From an uncultured Blastocatellia bacterium (GTDB lineage: Bacteria; Acidobacteriota; Blastocatellia; Chloracidobacteriales; Chloracidobacteriaceae): a DNA stretch of 38,724 nt. Shown one piece after another: positions 29,001 through 37,959 of the stretch. The DNA is taken from positions 1 to 38,724 of the forward strand of contig CALGZC010000045.1 of NCBI GenBank assembly GCA_937934745.1. Reading direction: 5' to 3'. The stretch's first letter is position 1; each line of letters opens with the position of its first letter. The translations under genes and the position numbers were made by a program. Under the pieces are notes generated by a model. It did no database searches. It was not told where the DNA came from and worked only from the letters and a program-made list of their open reading frames with translations.

Positions 29001-29948
29001 TCAGATCACGTGCAGGCAGTGCAACAGAATTGACTTTTGAACGTGCAGCCGGTTCTCAGCCTCGTCGTAACAATCGTTGTGGGCCGATTCAAGCACGGCA
29101 TCTGTGACTTCAACATTGCGGCGTAACGGCATACAGTGCAGAAACCGCGCCCGGCCGAGTTTTTCCGGCGTCACGATCCAACTCCGGTAGTGCGCCGGGG
29201 GCGGTGCGCCGTAGTTTTCAAGTGAAGTCCACGACTTGGCGTACACTACGTCTTGGTCGGCCAGTGCAGCTTGGTCAGCAATCACCTCAACGCCCGGCAA
29301 CCGCGCCATCACCACGTCAGGGAGGCGGAATTCTGGCGGCGCAATAATCGTCAGCCGACAGCCAAACTGTACCGCAGCCAGGGCAAACGAGTTCGGGACG
29401 GCGGTTGGAAGCGCCTTGACGTGCGGCGTCCACGCCAGCGCCACGCGCAGGCCATCGGTTCGACCAAAACGCTCCCGAATGGTCATTATGTCGGCCATAG
29501 CCTGACACGGGTGATAGAGTGCCGATTCCAGGTTGATAACGGGAACGGTCGCGTGCCGGCGAAAAGCCTCAATCACCGGGTCGGCCGCGTCTTCCGTAGC
29601 TTGCTTCAGGGCCGGAAAACACCGCACTGCCAAGACATCAAAATACCGCGAGAGCACACGCACCGCATCGGCAATATGTTCCGGCTTGTCGCCGTCCATG
29701 ACCGCGCCGTCGAGATATTCCAGGTTCCACACACCACGCCCAACGTCGAGCGTCACCGATGTACCGCCGAGTTGGGCAATCCCGACGGCGAAGCTTGTCC
29801 GCGTACGGAGTGAGCTGTCGAAAAAAATCAGAGCCACGGTGCGCCCGGCGAGCGCAGTGCAGCGTTCTCCACGGTGCGTTATAGCATGCGTCAAAATGGC
29901 TTCGAGGGTTGAGCGGTCGTATTCACTCGTGTCAATGAAGTGTCTCAT
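29001..29948 (-). CDS. argF': N-acylornithine carbamoyltransferase (acetyl- or succinyl-ornithine)
   Basis: A 315-residue transcarbamylase. The carbamoyl-phosphate loop is FFDSSLRTRTSF, with HPCQAMADI and HCMPLRRNVEVTD completing the active site. The sequence is closer to the N-acetylornithine/N-succinylornithine transcarbamylases of Xanthomonas and Bacteroides than to ordinary ornithine carbamoyltransferase, as seen in VWNLEYLDGAVMDGDKPEHI and in the C-terminal ENRLHVQKSILL. It would convert acylornithine to acylcitrulline, so a deacylase must act later. Whether the acyl group is acetyl or succinyl cannot be decided here, but the argC and argB neighbours fit acetyl. It overlaps argC by four bases. 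Confidence 0.85.
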   Translation of the reverse strand: MRHFIDTSEYDRSTLEAILTHAITHRGERCTALAGRTVALIFFDSSLRTRTSFAVGIAQLGGTSVTLDVGRGVWNLEYLDGAVMDGDKPEHIADAVRVLSRYFDVLAVRCFPALKQATEDAADPVIEAFRRHATVPVINLESALYHPCQAMADIMTIRERFGRTDGLRVALAWTPHVKALPTAVPNSFALAAVQFGCRLTIIAPPEFRLPDVVMARLPGVEVIADQAALADQDVVYAKSWTSLENYGAPPPAHYRSWIVTPEKLGRARFLHCMPLRRNVEVTDAVLESAHNDCYDEAENRLHVQKSILLHCLHVI

Positions 29949-30982
29949 GGATTCATGGCGAGCTGCGTCAGGCCGGTTGTTTCAGGCAAACCTTGCATGA
30001 GGTTGAAGCACTGGACGGCCTGTCCGGCTCCGCCCTTCACAACATTGTCCAACGCTGCCCAAACGACTGCCTTGCGATCTTGTGCAGACAGCCCAAGGTC
30101 ACAGTAGTTGGTTCCGGCAACCCACTTGATGTTGGGTGGCTCATCCCGCAGCCGAATAAACGGCGCAGTGGCGTAATGTGCGGCGTACACGTCCCGCAGG
30201 GTTGCCGTCTCTGTCGCTCGGCGGAGGCGAACATAGGCCGTTACGAGGATGCCCCGGACAAAAGGCCCTGAGTGCGGCTGAAAGACAAAGGTCACGTCGC
30301 GTCCCGTTGCCAGGCGGAGCGCCTGGGCAATTTCCGGGACGTGCCGGTGGGTAAACGGTTCATAGGCGAAAAAGGCGTCGGCCCGAAAAGGATGGTGGGT
30401 TGTCGCGCGTGGCGCGACCCCGGCTCCGGAAGAGCCGGTGATGCCATTGACAAAGGCTTCTTCGAGGAGATCGGCGGCGACGAGCGGGTATAGCGCCAGC
30501 GTCACTGCGGTTGCAAAACAACCCGGTGCAGCGACATAGCGCGCCCGACGCAGGCTATCTCCGAACAGCTCCGGCAACCCATAGACGAAACGGCCGAGCC
30601 AGGTCGGCGCTTGGTGGGGGCGACCATATGTGGCGGCATACACGGCTGGATCGCAGAGCCTGAAATCGGCCGAAGCATCAATAATGCAGCGCCCGGTCGC
30701 AAGCGCGTCAATGTGCGTCATGGCAACCTGGTTGGGCAATGCCAGAAAGACAACCTCCGCCGCACCGACTTCGGTCAGCGGCGTGATGGTCAGCTTGCAC
30801 CCGGCTAGGTTCGGATGCACATCCGCCAGCGCCTTGCCGGCGGTCTCTCCCCCGGTGACAGCGACAATCGTAACCTTGGGGTGGGCAAGCAAGAGGCGGA
30901 CAATTTCGCCGCCGATGTAACCCGACGCGCCGACCACCGCAACGCGCAGCGGTGCAGCCGGCAGCGCTGACACTGCTGTCAT
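29945..30982 (-). CDS. argC: N-acetyl-gamma-glutamyl-phosphate reductase
   Basis: A 345-residue NADPH-dependent reductase that makes N-acetylglutamate semialdehyde, the third step of arginine synthesis. The nucleotide-binding turn is VVGASGYIGGEIVRLL near residue 16. The catalytic Cys155 sits in VAAPGCFATAVTLAL. Further family segments are GSSGAGVAPRATTHHPFRAD and HRHVPEIAQAL, with the active-site His. NIKWVAGTNYCDLG precedes the C-terminus. Spacing to the upstream P-loop gene is ten bases and the downstream overlap four. Confidence 0.95.
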   Translation of the reverse strand: MTAVSALPAAPLRVAVVGASGYIGGEIVRLLLAHPKVTIVAVTGGETAGKALADVHPNLAGCKLTITPLTEVGAAEVVFLALPNQVAMTHIDALATGRCIIDASADFRLCDPAVYAATYGRPHQAPTWLGRFVYGLPELFGDSLRRARYVAAPGCFATAVTLALYPLVAADLLEEAFVNGITGSSGAGVAPRATTHHPFRADAFFAYEPFTHRHVPEIAQALRLATGRDVTFVFQPHSGPFVRGILVTAYVRLRRATETATLRDVYAAHYATAPFIRLRDEPPNIKWVAGTNYCDLGLSAQDRKAVVWAALDNVVKGGAGQAVQCFNLMQGLPETTGLTQLAMNP

Positions 30983-30992
30983 AGGTCTTTAC

Positions 30993-32039
30993 TCAGGCCA
31001 CGGCCGCATCCGGCGCGTAGCAAATGGTCGGTTGCGCCAGATGCAGGATGTTGCCGACCAAGTTCAGGGTCGTAAAGAGTCTCTCTGGGTACTTCAGGGC
31101 ATTGACGGCCGGAATTCCCAGATGGGTTTCAAGGTAGTCCGAACCGGAGATGTTTTCCGTCGCCAGCCCGCTGAAAGCGGCGATGCGCACGCCGAGCCGG
31201 TCGAGATAAACGCGCGCGCCATACGCCCCCATGAGATCACCTGCGCACACAACCAAGGCGGCAACAGATGCCATAATGTCAGGGTCTGCAATGACTGAAT
31301 CCACTCGGTAGTGGCCGAAAATGCCGTCCCCTAACTCGAAGATCAGCAGATCACCGTCCAGCGCATTGGCAATCGTTTTGACAATTGGCGCCAGATCGTG
31401 CGCATCCACCGTCGAGGGCAAACCGCAATCCAGGAAACTTTTGACATCCACCGCTCCGGCCGCCTCAAACTTCTTGAGGTCGCGGACGGCGCCGACGCCG
31501 GAGAGTTTCGCCGCGCCAACACGAAACCCGTGCGCTGTTGCAACACGGATGAGTTCTGATGCCGTGACGGTTTTGCCGACGTTCATGCACGTTCCGACCA
31601 CCAACACAATTGGACGCTGCCGCAGCAGGTGAGTCGCGGTCGGAAGCGCATCACGCTGAAGATTGACGACGCCGCGTTCATCATGCAACGTGCCGAGGTA
31701 GCGAACCTGGGTTGCCTCCCCGAGGGCCGTCGTCGCGTCGAGAAACTTTCCGATGACACCACCAACGTTGAGGATCGACAGCAGGTCGTTTTCCGCCAGT
31801 GTGCGGGGGACACACCCGACAAACCCGCGCAGCGCCTGGCGTGAGCCGAGAACCCCAATGATGTGCTCGCCGGCGACTAACCGCGTCGTCACCCCATTCA
31901 TCAGCTCGAGATACGGGTAGTGTTCATTGACGCGCAGCACTTCGACGGCCACCACGTCGCCAAGCTGGGCAACCGGACGCGGCTGGATGGCAATCTGTTC
32001 GCCAATGATGACTCGGAGCGTTGAAGAACCTCGTTTCAT
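30993..32039 (-). CDS. Unknown P-loop protein embedded in the arginine operon
   Basis: A 348-residue protein. Residues 1-140 form an unassigned beta-rich domain with the pattern GEHIIGVLGSRQALRGFVG. A P-loop domain follows: Walker A GTCMNVGKT at residues 149-157, a switch-like KLSGVGAVRDLKKFEAAGA, an acidic Walker B-like strand DLLIFELGDGIFG near 230-242, and a strand VAALVVCAGDLMGAYGARV. The architecture recalls the dethiobiotin synthetase/CobQ-like (SIMIBI) NTPases and, loosely, DUF1611/DgcN-type proteins. I cannot name the family. ATG 32039 overlaps the argH stop by four bases and argC follows after ten bases, so it is cotranslated with arginine enzymes and likely functions with them or regulates them. 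Confidence 0.8.
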   Translation of the reverse strand: MKRGSSTLRVIIGEQIAIQPRPVAQLGDVVAVEVLRVNEHYPYLELMNGVTTRLVAGEHIIGVLGSRQALRGFVGCVPRTLAENDLLSILNVGGVIGKFLDATTALGEATQVRYLGTLHDERGVVNLQRDALPTATHLLRQRPIVLVVGTCMNVGKTVTASELIRVATAHGFRVGAAKLSGVGAVRDLKKFEAAGAVDVKSFLDCGLPSTVDAHDLAPIVKTIANALDGDLLIFELGDGIFGHYRVDSVIADPDIMASVAALVVCAGDLMGAYGARVYLDRLGVRIAAFSGLATENISGSDYLETHLGIPAVNALKYPERLFTTLNLVGNILHLAQPTICYAPDAAVA

Positions 32040-33418
32040 GACACGTCCTCCCGGTGTACTGCGCGCGCAATCGTGAGCTGTTCGGCGACTCGCGCCGGGG
32101 CCGTTCCGCCGTGCGAGACGCGACTGGCAATGGATTGTTCTGGGGTGAAGGTTTCAGGCGTCACACGCAAACCGAGCGCCGCCCACTCGTTTGTCGGTAC
32201 TTGAGAAAAAGGTACGCCGTGACGCACCAAATTGCCAATGATTGCGTAAGCCGTGCGGAACGGGACACCCTGGGCCACAAGTTTTTCAACCAAGTCTGTG
32301 GCGTACAGCCGCTCATCTGCCGCGGCCTGACGCAGGACTTCACGCTGTACCGTCATCCGCTGCACGGCCAGCGTACAAACGTTGATTGAAGCCAGCGTCG
32401 TGTCCGCAACGCGCACCACCGGCGGTTTCGTTTCTTGCAGGTCGCGATTGTAGCCGACCGGCAAACCCTTGAGCGTCGTGAGCAAGTTGACCAGTTCACC
32501 GATACACTGCCCCGCCCGCCCTCGAACCAGCTCCAGACAATCCGGGTTTTTCTTCTGCGGCATGACACTGGAGCCGGTTGTCAGCTCGTCGGGTAGGCGA
32601 ATGAAGTTGAACTCCTGCGAACACCAAAGAATGAGCGTCTCGGCCAACTGTGACAAGTGAACGGCAAGCAGGGCACAGGCAAAGACAAACGCTGCGGCAA
32701 AATCGCGGTCCGTTACCGCGTCGAGTGCATTCGTGAAAACGCCATCGGCGCCGAGCAACTGCGCTGTCAGTTGGGGGTTAATCGGGACCGCCGTTCCGGC
32801 CAGCGCACACGCCCCCAACGGTGAAATCAACGGCTGACGCAGTCGTTCCGCATCGCGGGTCAGGGCAGCGTGATAGGCGAGCAACACATGCGCAAATGAC
32901 ACCGGCTGCGCCCGCTGAAGGTGGGTGTAACCGGGCATGACCACATCGGCGCAGGCTTCCGCCTGCGTTGCCAGAGCCGTCGTCAGTTCGGCCAGGGCGA
33001 CACGCAGCTTGGTTTCGCAGTCGCGCACATAAAGCCGCAAATCAAGCGCCACTTGGTCATTCCGGCTGCGCGCCGTGTGCAACAAGTGCGCCTCCGGGCC
33101 GATCAGCTCTTCTAACCGCCGCTCAACATTCATGTGAACGTCTTCATACGCCGGATCGAGCGTTAGTCCCTCGGCGCGAATCTGTTCCAGTCCCGCCAGC
33201 AAGCGTGCCGCCTGTTCCGCAGACAACACACCGCAGGCCTCAAGCATGGCGACATGCGCCGCCGAACCCCGTAGATCGGCTTCAAGCAAATGGCGGTCGG
33301 TCTCCACAGAAGCCACAAAGTGAGCGATGAAAGCCTCCGGCGGGCCGCTAAAGGCAGCCCGTAGGGTCTGCGTTGCGGTGGCCGGCGGAGGCCCGGAACA
33401 AGTGGATTTGCGCGTCAT
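32036..33418 (-). CDS. argH: Argininosuccinate lyase
   Basis: A 460-residue fumarase/aspartase superfamily enzyme that splits argininosuccinate into arginine and fumarate, the last step of the pathway. The signature loop is TGSSVMPQKKNPD near residue 283. The substrate block HTARSRNDQVALDLRLYVRD and MPGYTHLQRAQPVSFAHVLL with the catalytic His are intact. Length is standard (about 460). The start at 33418 overlaps the preceding small membrane protein gene by four bases, and the stop overlaps the P-loop gene. Confidence 0.96.
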   Translation of the reverse strand: MTRKSTCSGPPPATATQTLRAAFSGPPEAFIAHFVASVETDRHLLEADLRGSAAHVAMLEACGVLSAEQAARLLAGLEQIRAEGLTLDPAYEDVHMNVERRLEELIGPEAHLLHTARSRNDQVALDLRLYVRDCETKLRVALAELTTALATQAEACADVVMPGYTHLQRAQPVSFAHVLLAYHAALTRDAERLRQPLISPLGACALAGTAVPINPQLTAQLLGADGVFTNALDAVTDRDFAAAFVFACALLAVHLSQLAETLILWCSQEFNFIRLPDELTTGSSVMPQKKNPDCLELVRGRAGQCIGELVNLLTTLKGLPVGYNRDLQETKPPVVRVADTTLASINVCTLAVQRMTVQREVLRQAAADERLYATDLVEKLVAQGVPFRTAYAIIGNLVRHGVPFSQVPTNEWAALGLRVTPETFTPEQSIASRVSHGGTAPARVAEQLTIARAVHREDVS

Positions 33419-33681
33419 TTGTAATCCTCTGGAGGCTCAGAATGCCAATGCCGGTAAAACGTCACCTCAAAGCCGAAGAGCGCTACGGTCAACAGGGCAA
33501 ACGAGACGTGGGTCAACAGATTGATGCGCTCCGACTCGATAGTTCCGAACACCACAATGAGCGCCGTCATCAACGCGGCCGTAAAGCCTACGGTCGCCAG
33601 CACCTCTTCCCAGAACAAGCGCCGGTGACGGGCAGCGCCAATGACAGCACGCGCAGAAACATCAAAGGGGAACATTGGCAT
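33415..33681 (-). CDS. Small two-helix membrane protein in the arginine operon
   Basis: An 88-residue protein with two hydrophobic helices (VLATVGFTAALMTALIVVFG and LLTHVSFALLTVALFGFEVT) and a polar C-terminal tail. I do not recognise a family. I choose ATG 33681 because GGAGG lies eight bases upstream; a GTG at 33696 would lie on top of that ribosome site. It overlaps argH by four bases and follows argG after 129 bases, the only sizeable gap in the arg genes. A transport or membrane-recruitment role in arginine metabolism would be speculation. Confidence 0.7.
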   Translation of the reverse strand: MPMFPFDVSARAVIGAARHRRLFWEEVLATVGFTAALMTALIVVFGTIESERINLLTHVSFALLTVALFGFEVTFYRHWHSEPPEDYK

Positions 33682-33745
33682 GATGAAAACCTCCACAGGC
33701 AGTGTTGTCGGCCGCGTGCATCAAAGCGTGCGCGATACGATGGGG

Positions 33746-33781
33746 GCGATGTGTAACGTGAGTCTTTCAGCAACACATCGC
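33746..33781. repeat. 9-bp perfect inverted repeat between argG and the small membrane gene
   Basis: GCGATGTGT (33746-33754) and ACACATCGC (33773-33781) pair perfectly around an 18-base spacer. It fills part of the 129-base gap after argG. No T-run follows on the minus strand, so an intrinsic terminator is unlikely. An mRNA processing or translational control element, or a protein-binding site, is possible. Confidence 0.45.
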
Positions 33782-33810
33782 GCAGATGAACACCTACTCG
33801 CCGGTCATGT

Positions 33811-35001
<1,191 letters not shown>

Positions 35002-35007
35002 CACCCG

Positions 35008-35538
35008 TCACTTCCCTTTCTTACCGGCCTTAGCGCCGGCCTTCGCACGTGGTTCGTTCTGAACGTTCGACCCGGCCAGGCGCTCAAGCTGCTCGACCAC
35101 TTGCCGCGCCTTAGACTTGGTCTTGGCAACGACCAACACCGTGTTGTCGCCGGCCACAGTCCCGATCACTTCAGGAAATGCCAATCGGTCAATGGCTTCG
35201 GCGACCGGGTGCGCATTGGCAGCGTCGGTATGCACAACAACCAGGTTTTCTGCTGCCTGCACACGGCGCACCAGACGCGACAGCACAAACGCTTCATCAG
35301 AGGCGGGCAACACGGCCGGCGTCCGACCGTAGTAAAGCCCATCGGCGTCGGAAAGCCTGACCAGCCCTAGCTCCTTGATGTCGCGTGAGATCGTCCCCTG
35401 ATCGCAGGTGATGCCGTAGTGTCCGGCCAGAGCAGCACAGAGTTCCTCCTGGGTACGCAACCGCTTGGTGTCCACAAGCTCCAGCAGCGCACGGTGGCGT
35501 TCAGCCTTACCCTTCCCCTCGACAAAGCTCTTTCCCAC
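35008..35538 (-). CDS. argR: Arginine repressor ArgR
   Basis: A 176-residue transcription regulator that senses arginine as a hexamer and binds ARG boxes. The winged-helix N-terminus has TQEELCAALAGHYGITCDQG and TISRDIKELGLVRL, the recognition part. The C-terminal oligomerisation/arginine domain contains VVHTDAANAHPVAEAIDRL and VIGTVAGDNTVLVV with the Gly-Asp-Asn that contact arginine. After the usual end near 150 there is a basic tail (RAKAGAKAGKKGK). GTG 35538 is the start because AAGGAGG lies just upstream; the frame continues to 35673 but that part covers the operator region and is not ArgR-like. It heads the long minus-strand gene train. Confidence 0.93.
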   Translation of the reverse strand: MGKSFVEGKGKAERHRALLELVDTKRLRTQEELCAALAGHYGITCDQGTISRDIKELGLVRLSDADGLYYGRTPAVLPASDEAFVLSRLVRRVQAAENLVVVHTDAANAHPVAEAIDRLAFPEVIGTVAGDNTVLVVAKTKSKARQVVEQLERLAGSNVQNEPRAKAGAKAGKKGK

Positions 35539-35572
35539 CGTTTCCCTCCTTGTCAAGCAGCGCAAGCAGCGG

Positions 35573-35600
35573 ATACTACGCATAACTATGTATCTGTCAA
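35573..35600 (-). promoter_or_regulatory. Predicted argR operon promoter
   Basis: On the minus strand TTGACA (35600-35595) is a perfect -35 box, followed after 16 bases by TAGTAT (35578-35573). It lies 35-60 bases upstream of the argR GTG. The two ARG-box-like palindromes flank and overlap the -35, so bound ArgR would block polymerase. Confidence 0.6.
35579..35592. promoter_or_regulatory. ARG-box-like operator, proximal
   Basis: CGCATAACTATGTA matches the symmetrical pattern TGCATAAYTATGCA in 12 of 14 positions. It lies between the -35 and -10 of the predicted argR promoter. Confidence 0.6.
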
Positions 35601-35613
35601 GCATAATTATGCA
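35600..35613. promoter_or_regulatory. ARG-box-like operator, distal
   Basis: AGCATAATTATGCA contains the perfect 12-bp palindrome GCATAATTATGC (35601-35612). Its centre is 21 bp from the centre of the proximal box, two helical turns, the same spacing as tandem ARG boxes in enteric bacteria. It abuts the -35 element. Confidence 0.65.
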
Positions 35614-36263
35614 CCGGTTTTCGGTCAGGTCCGACGCGCAAAGCATGGAGCTTAGTGCCTGAAAGCGTGGCACCTGGACGGTGATGCTTCCCGGCCTGGG
35701 CGGCGCGGCTGTGGATGCTGTAACCCACCTTCAGGTCAACAACTGAGTTCGTCGCGCCTAGACGCTTGATTGTTGGCGTTTTGACTTGATCCTTTGCGTT
35801 TGAATCGGCTGCGGCTTGAATGAAGAGGCCGGTTGCGCTCAAGCGCGGCGCTTTCCGGCCCGTGCAGAACAGGACTCGGCTGCCTCGTGGTCAGTTGTCC
35901 CGCCACGCCTGACGCAAGGTTGAACGTGAGATTGTCCGCCGGCGCAACAATTGCCGGCAGCAACAGCCCGTCAGAGATGTCAACACCCGTCAGGGACATC
36001 AACTGTGATCGCCGGCTTGTGTCAAGGGCCGAGGTCTTCGCTGCCGTCAGATGCGAAGCGGCCGGGACACAGCTAGCACGTCGCACCGCAGAAACGGCGC
36101 TCAGGGTAAAGAATGAGCAAAAGGCGACTTACCAAACCACGAATTCTGAGCCGACAGCCGAGATGGCGCAGGGCAAGATGCCGCGCGACTCGGCCAATGC
36201 AGCGCGCCGTCGCGGTTGTCGCCCTTACATCGTTTAAATGGCTGAGCGTAACGTTGATCAACG
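35614..36263. other. Stretch without a confident gene, possible decayed remnant
   Basis: About 650 bases upstream of argR. On the minus strand, one frame (about 36086-35850) reads like protein (SLTGVDISDGLLLPAIVAPA), and another frame overlapping its end (35842-35597) also looks protein-like (GLFIQAAADSNAKDQVKTPT, LGATNSVVDLKVGYSIHSRA). This could be one frameshifted secreted-protein remnant, but no start codon with a ribosome site is visible and the case is weak. Nothing else stands out. Confidence 0.3.
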
Positions 36264-36890
36264 CTACCGCAGCTTAACTCGATAGGGCTTTTTGACATTG
36301 CCTTTGTCCGAGCCAATTAAGATTGCGTTTTCCGCCGGCTCAAGCTTTATTGTTCCAGAATACCTGTCGCCGAGCGCAAATTCCCCCCTGCGCTTTATCA
36401 CAAGCAGGCTTCGGCGGCTTCCATCATTTTTATATTCAAAATCAATCAGACACTCGACCAACAACAAGCTTTGGAAGACGCCCGTCCCGCCGCTATTAGC
36501 AAATGTTCGTAAGACATGCAATCCATTTGCGAGCTTACCTAAGCGCTCGTACGCGAATGAGCCTTCTTGATCAAGAGGATTTTGGCTTAAATCTATAAAA
36601 ACTAATCCGTCTTTCTTTAGCTCATAGTCGCCGAAATAACGATTATTTCTGTAAGCTCCTTCAACATCAACGGCAACCGGTCCCGGCAAAGCGTCAGAAA
36701 CCCAAGCGACTAAATCTTGTATTGCCCTGGGATGGATTGGTTTTCCTTGATAGGTGAAACTTCTGTTGAGTTCCTCCAATTGTCGGCGAAGTGTCGAGGA
36801 GTCCGCTTCGCTTTGTCTTTCCTGAGCATTCAAAGCGAACGATGCGTTGAAAATCATGAGAACTACGAATGCATTTATTAGATGTTTCAT
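36264..36890 (-). CDS. AT-rich secreted protein of unknown function
   Basis: A 208-residue protein. ATG 36890 has AGG nine bases upstream and gives a signal peptide: MKHLINAFVVLMIFNASFAL then NAQE. The mature part begins with a charged helix (STLRRQLEELNRSF), then QGKPIHPRAIQDLVAWVSDA and a beta-rich body (GDYELKKDGLVFIDLSQNPL, GDRYSGTIKLEPAENAILIG). I do not recognise the family. A longer frame to 37151 is open but its extra part looks like noncoding sequence. One 60-base line inside the gene (36601-36660) is only about 38% GC, against roughly 60% in the neighbouring clusters, pointing to recent acquisition. Confidence 0.75.
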   Translation of the reverse strand: MKHLINAFVVLMIFNASFALNAQERQSEADSSTLRRQLEELNRSFTYQGKPIHPRAIQDLVAWVSDALPGPVAVDVEGAYRNNRYFGDYELKKDGLVFIDLSQNPLDQEGSFAYERLGKLANGLHVLRTFANSGGTGVFQSLLLVECLIDFEYKNDGSRRSLLVIKRRGEFALGDRYSGTIKLEPAENAILIGSDKGNVKKPYRVKLR

Positions 36891-37263
36891 ATTGATCAAC
36901 CTAATGATGGGGATACTTTGCCACTCCGATCGTTTTCCAAGTTCCTCTGCCGGCGATTGAGCTTTTGGAAAAGCGCGGAAACTTAAGTCGCCCTGATTTC
37001 GAGAGCCGCCATTGCCTGCTTCCGGCAAGTCAGTCGACTTGGGCGCCGCTCTGCGCGCGACTGCCCGGCGACAACATACTCGACTCAGCAATCGTGGTAG
37101 CCGCAATCTACACGCAAAACAGGCGAGCCGACAAGCAAGCGCGACCGACACTGATTCAAAACATAGTCGGTGAAATCCTAGTCTGGTCGCTATATTCGAT
37201 GATTGTCGCCTAAATAAACGACTCTCAAGAGCTTAGCAATCATGAGGAATGGCGACCGATGAG
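36891..37263. other. Intergenic stretch between accessory genes
   Basis: About 370 bases. A plus-strand frame from a TTG at 36965 to 37213 is open but has no ribosome site or recognisable features. The half near 37200 is fairly AT-rich. I see no RNA gene or clear repeat. Confidence 0.4.
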
Positions 37264-37920
37264 CTATGTCTGTGGGAGGGGATTGTCAGACCCTGGGACT
37301 TGTTTCAGGAGGATGTCTTGAATCTCGCCCGGATGACGCACGACCGCCCAACGACAGCGACCAAAGCCGCCATGGGCATTGACCGCGTTTACCCATTCCC
37401 CTAAACAGCGACGTTTGACTTGGTCTTGCTCGCTCTCCTCGCCTTTGGTTTCGAGGATGAGCATCTCGCCACTGACAAGCCGCGCGAGAAAATCGGGACG
37501 ATACTTGCGCACCACGCCCTGATACAAATAGGGGATTTCAAAGCCGATATGGTCGTTTTTGACCCAGGCCGCCACGGCCTCGCTGTTTTCCAGGGCAAAG
37601 GCGTCGGAGGCTTCCCAGGCGCTGTCATAGACGCAGACGTTGATATGGGACTTGCGGGTGACATGGCAGGGCCTGCCCGTGTACCAGATGCGCATTTCGC
37701 CGGTGGAGCGGATGGGATGATCGCGGTCGAAGACCGGTTCGAGGCGCTCGGCGTTCTCTTGGTGGACGGCACCCAGCACCTGCTGAATGACGCGGCTCAT
37801 GTTGAGCGTGATGATGAGCCGGCGGCGTAGGTCGTCTTGGTAGAAGAGCGGCGGGGTGATGCGGATGCGGTCGGAGCGGATGAACTGCTCCACAATGCGG
37901 AATCGAGGGGGCGCTACGAC
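37264..37920 (-). pseudogene. 5'-truncated restriction endonuclease (C-terminal fragment of a large helicase-nuclease)
   Basis: About 218 codons are open from just after a TGA at 37923 to a natural stop at 37264. The text resembles the C-terminus of large DEAD/DEAH-helicase restriction enzymes of the type III-like group (about 1000 residues, named BPTD_3080 family in current annotations, from memory): SDRIRITPPLFYQDDLRRRL, DHPIRSTGEMRIWYTGRPC, SHINVCVYDSAWEASDAF and AWVKNDHIGFEIPYLYQG. A PD-(D/E)xK nuclease core is visible as YRPDFLARL followed by EMLILETKG. The helicase part is missing and no start with a ribosome site exists, so it is probably a remnant. The gene before it on this strand is a likely defence ATPase. 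Confidence 0.75.
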
Positions 37921-37959
37921 TCACATTCATGAAACTGGTCCATTGGCCTTAAGCCTAAC

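Noticed and set aside
35539-35673. Upstream extension of ArgR to a 221-residue protein
   Set aside because: The extension covers the promoter and ARG boxes and is not ArgR-like; GTG 35538 has an AAGGAGG ribosome site.
35833-36237. 134-codon plus-strand frame
   Set aside because: Begins at TTG with no ribosome site and has no recognisable features.
36891-37151. Upstream extension of the AT-rich secreted protein to 295 residues
   Set aside because: The extra part is Arg/Cys-rich and would bury the signal peptide that starts at 36890.
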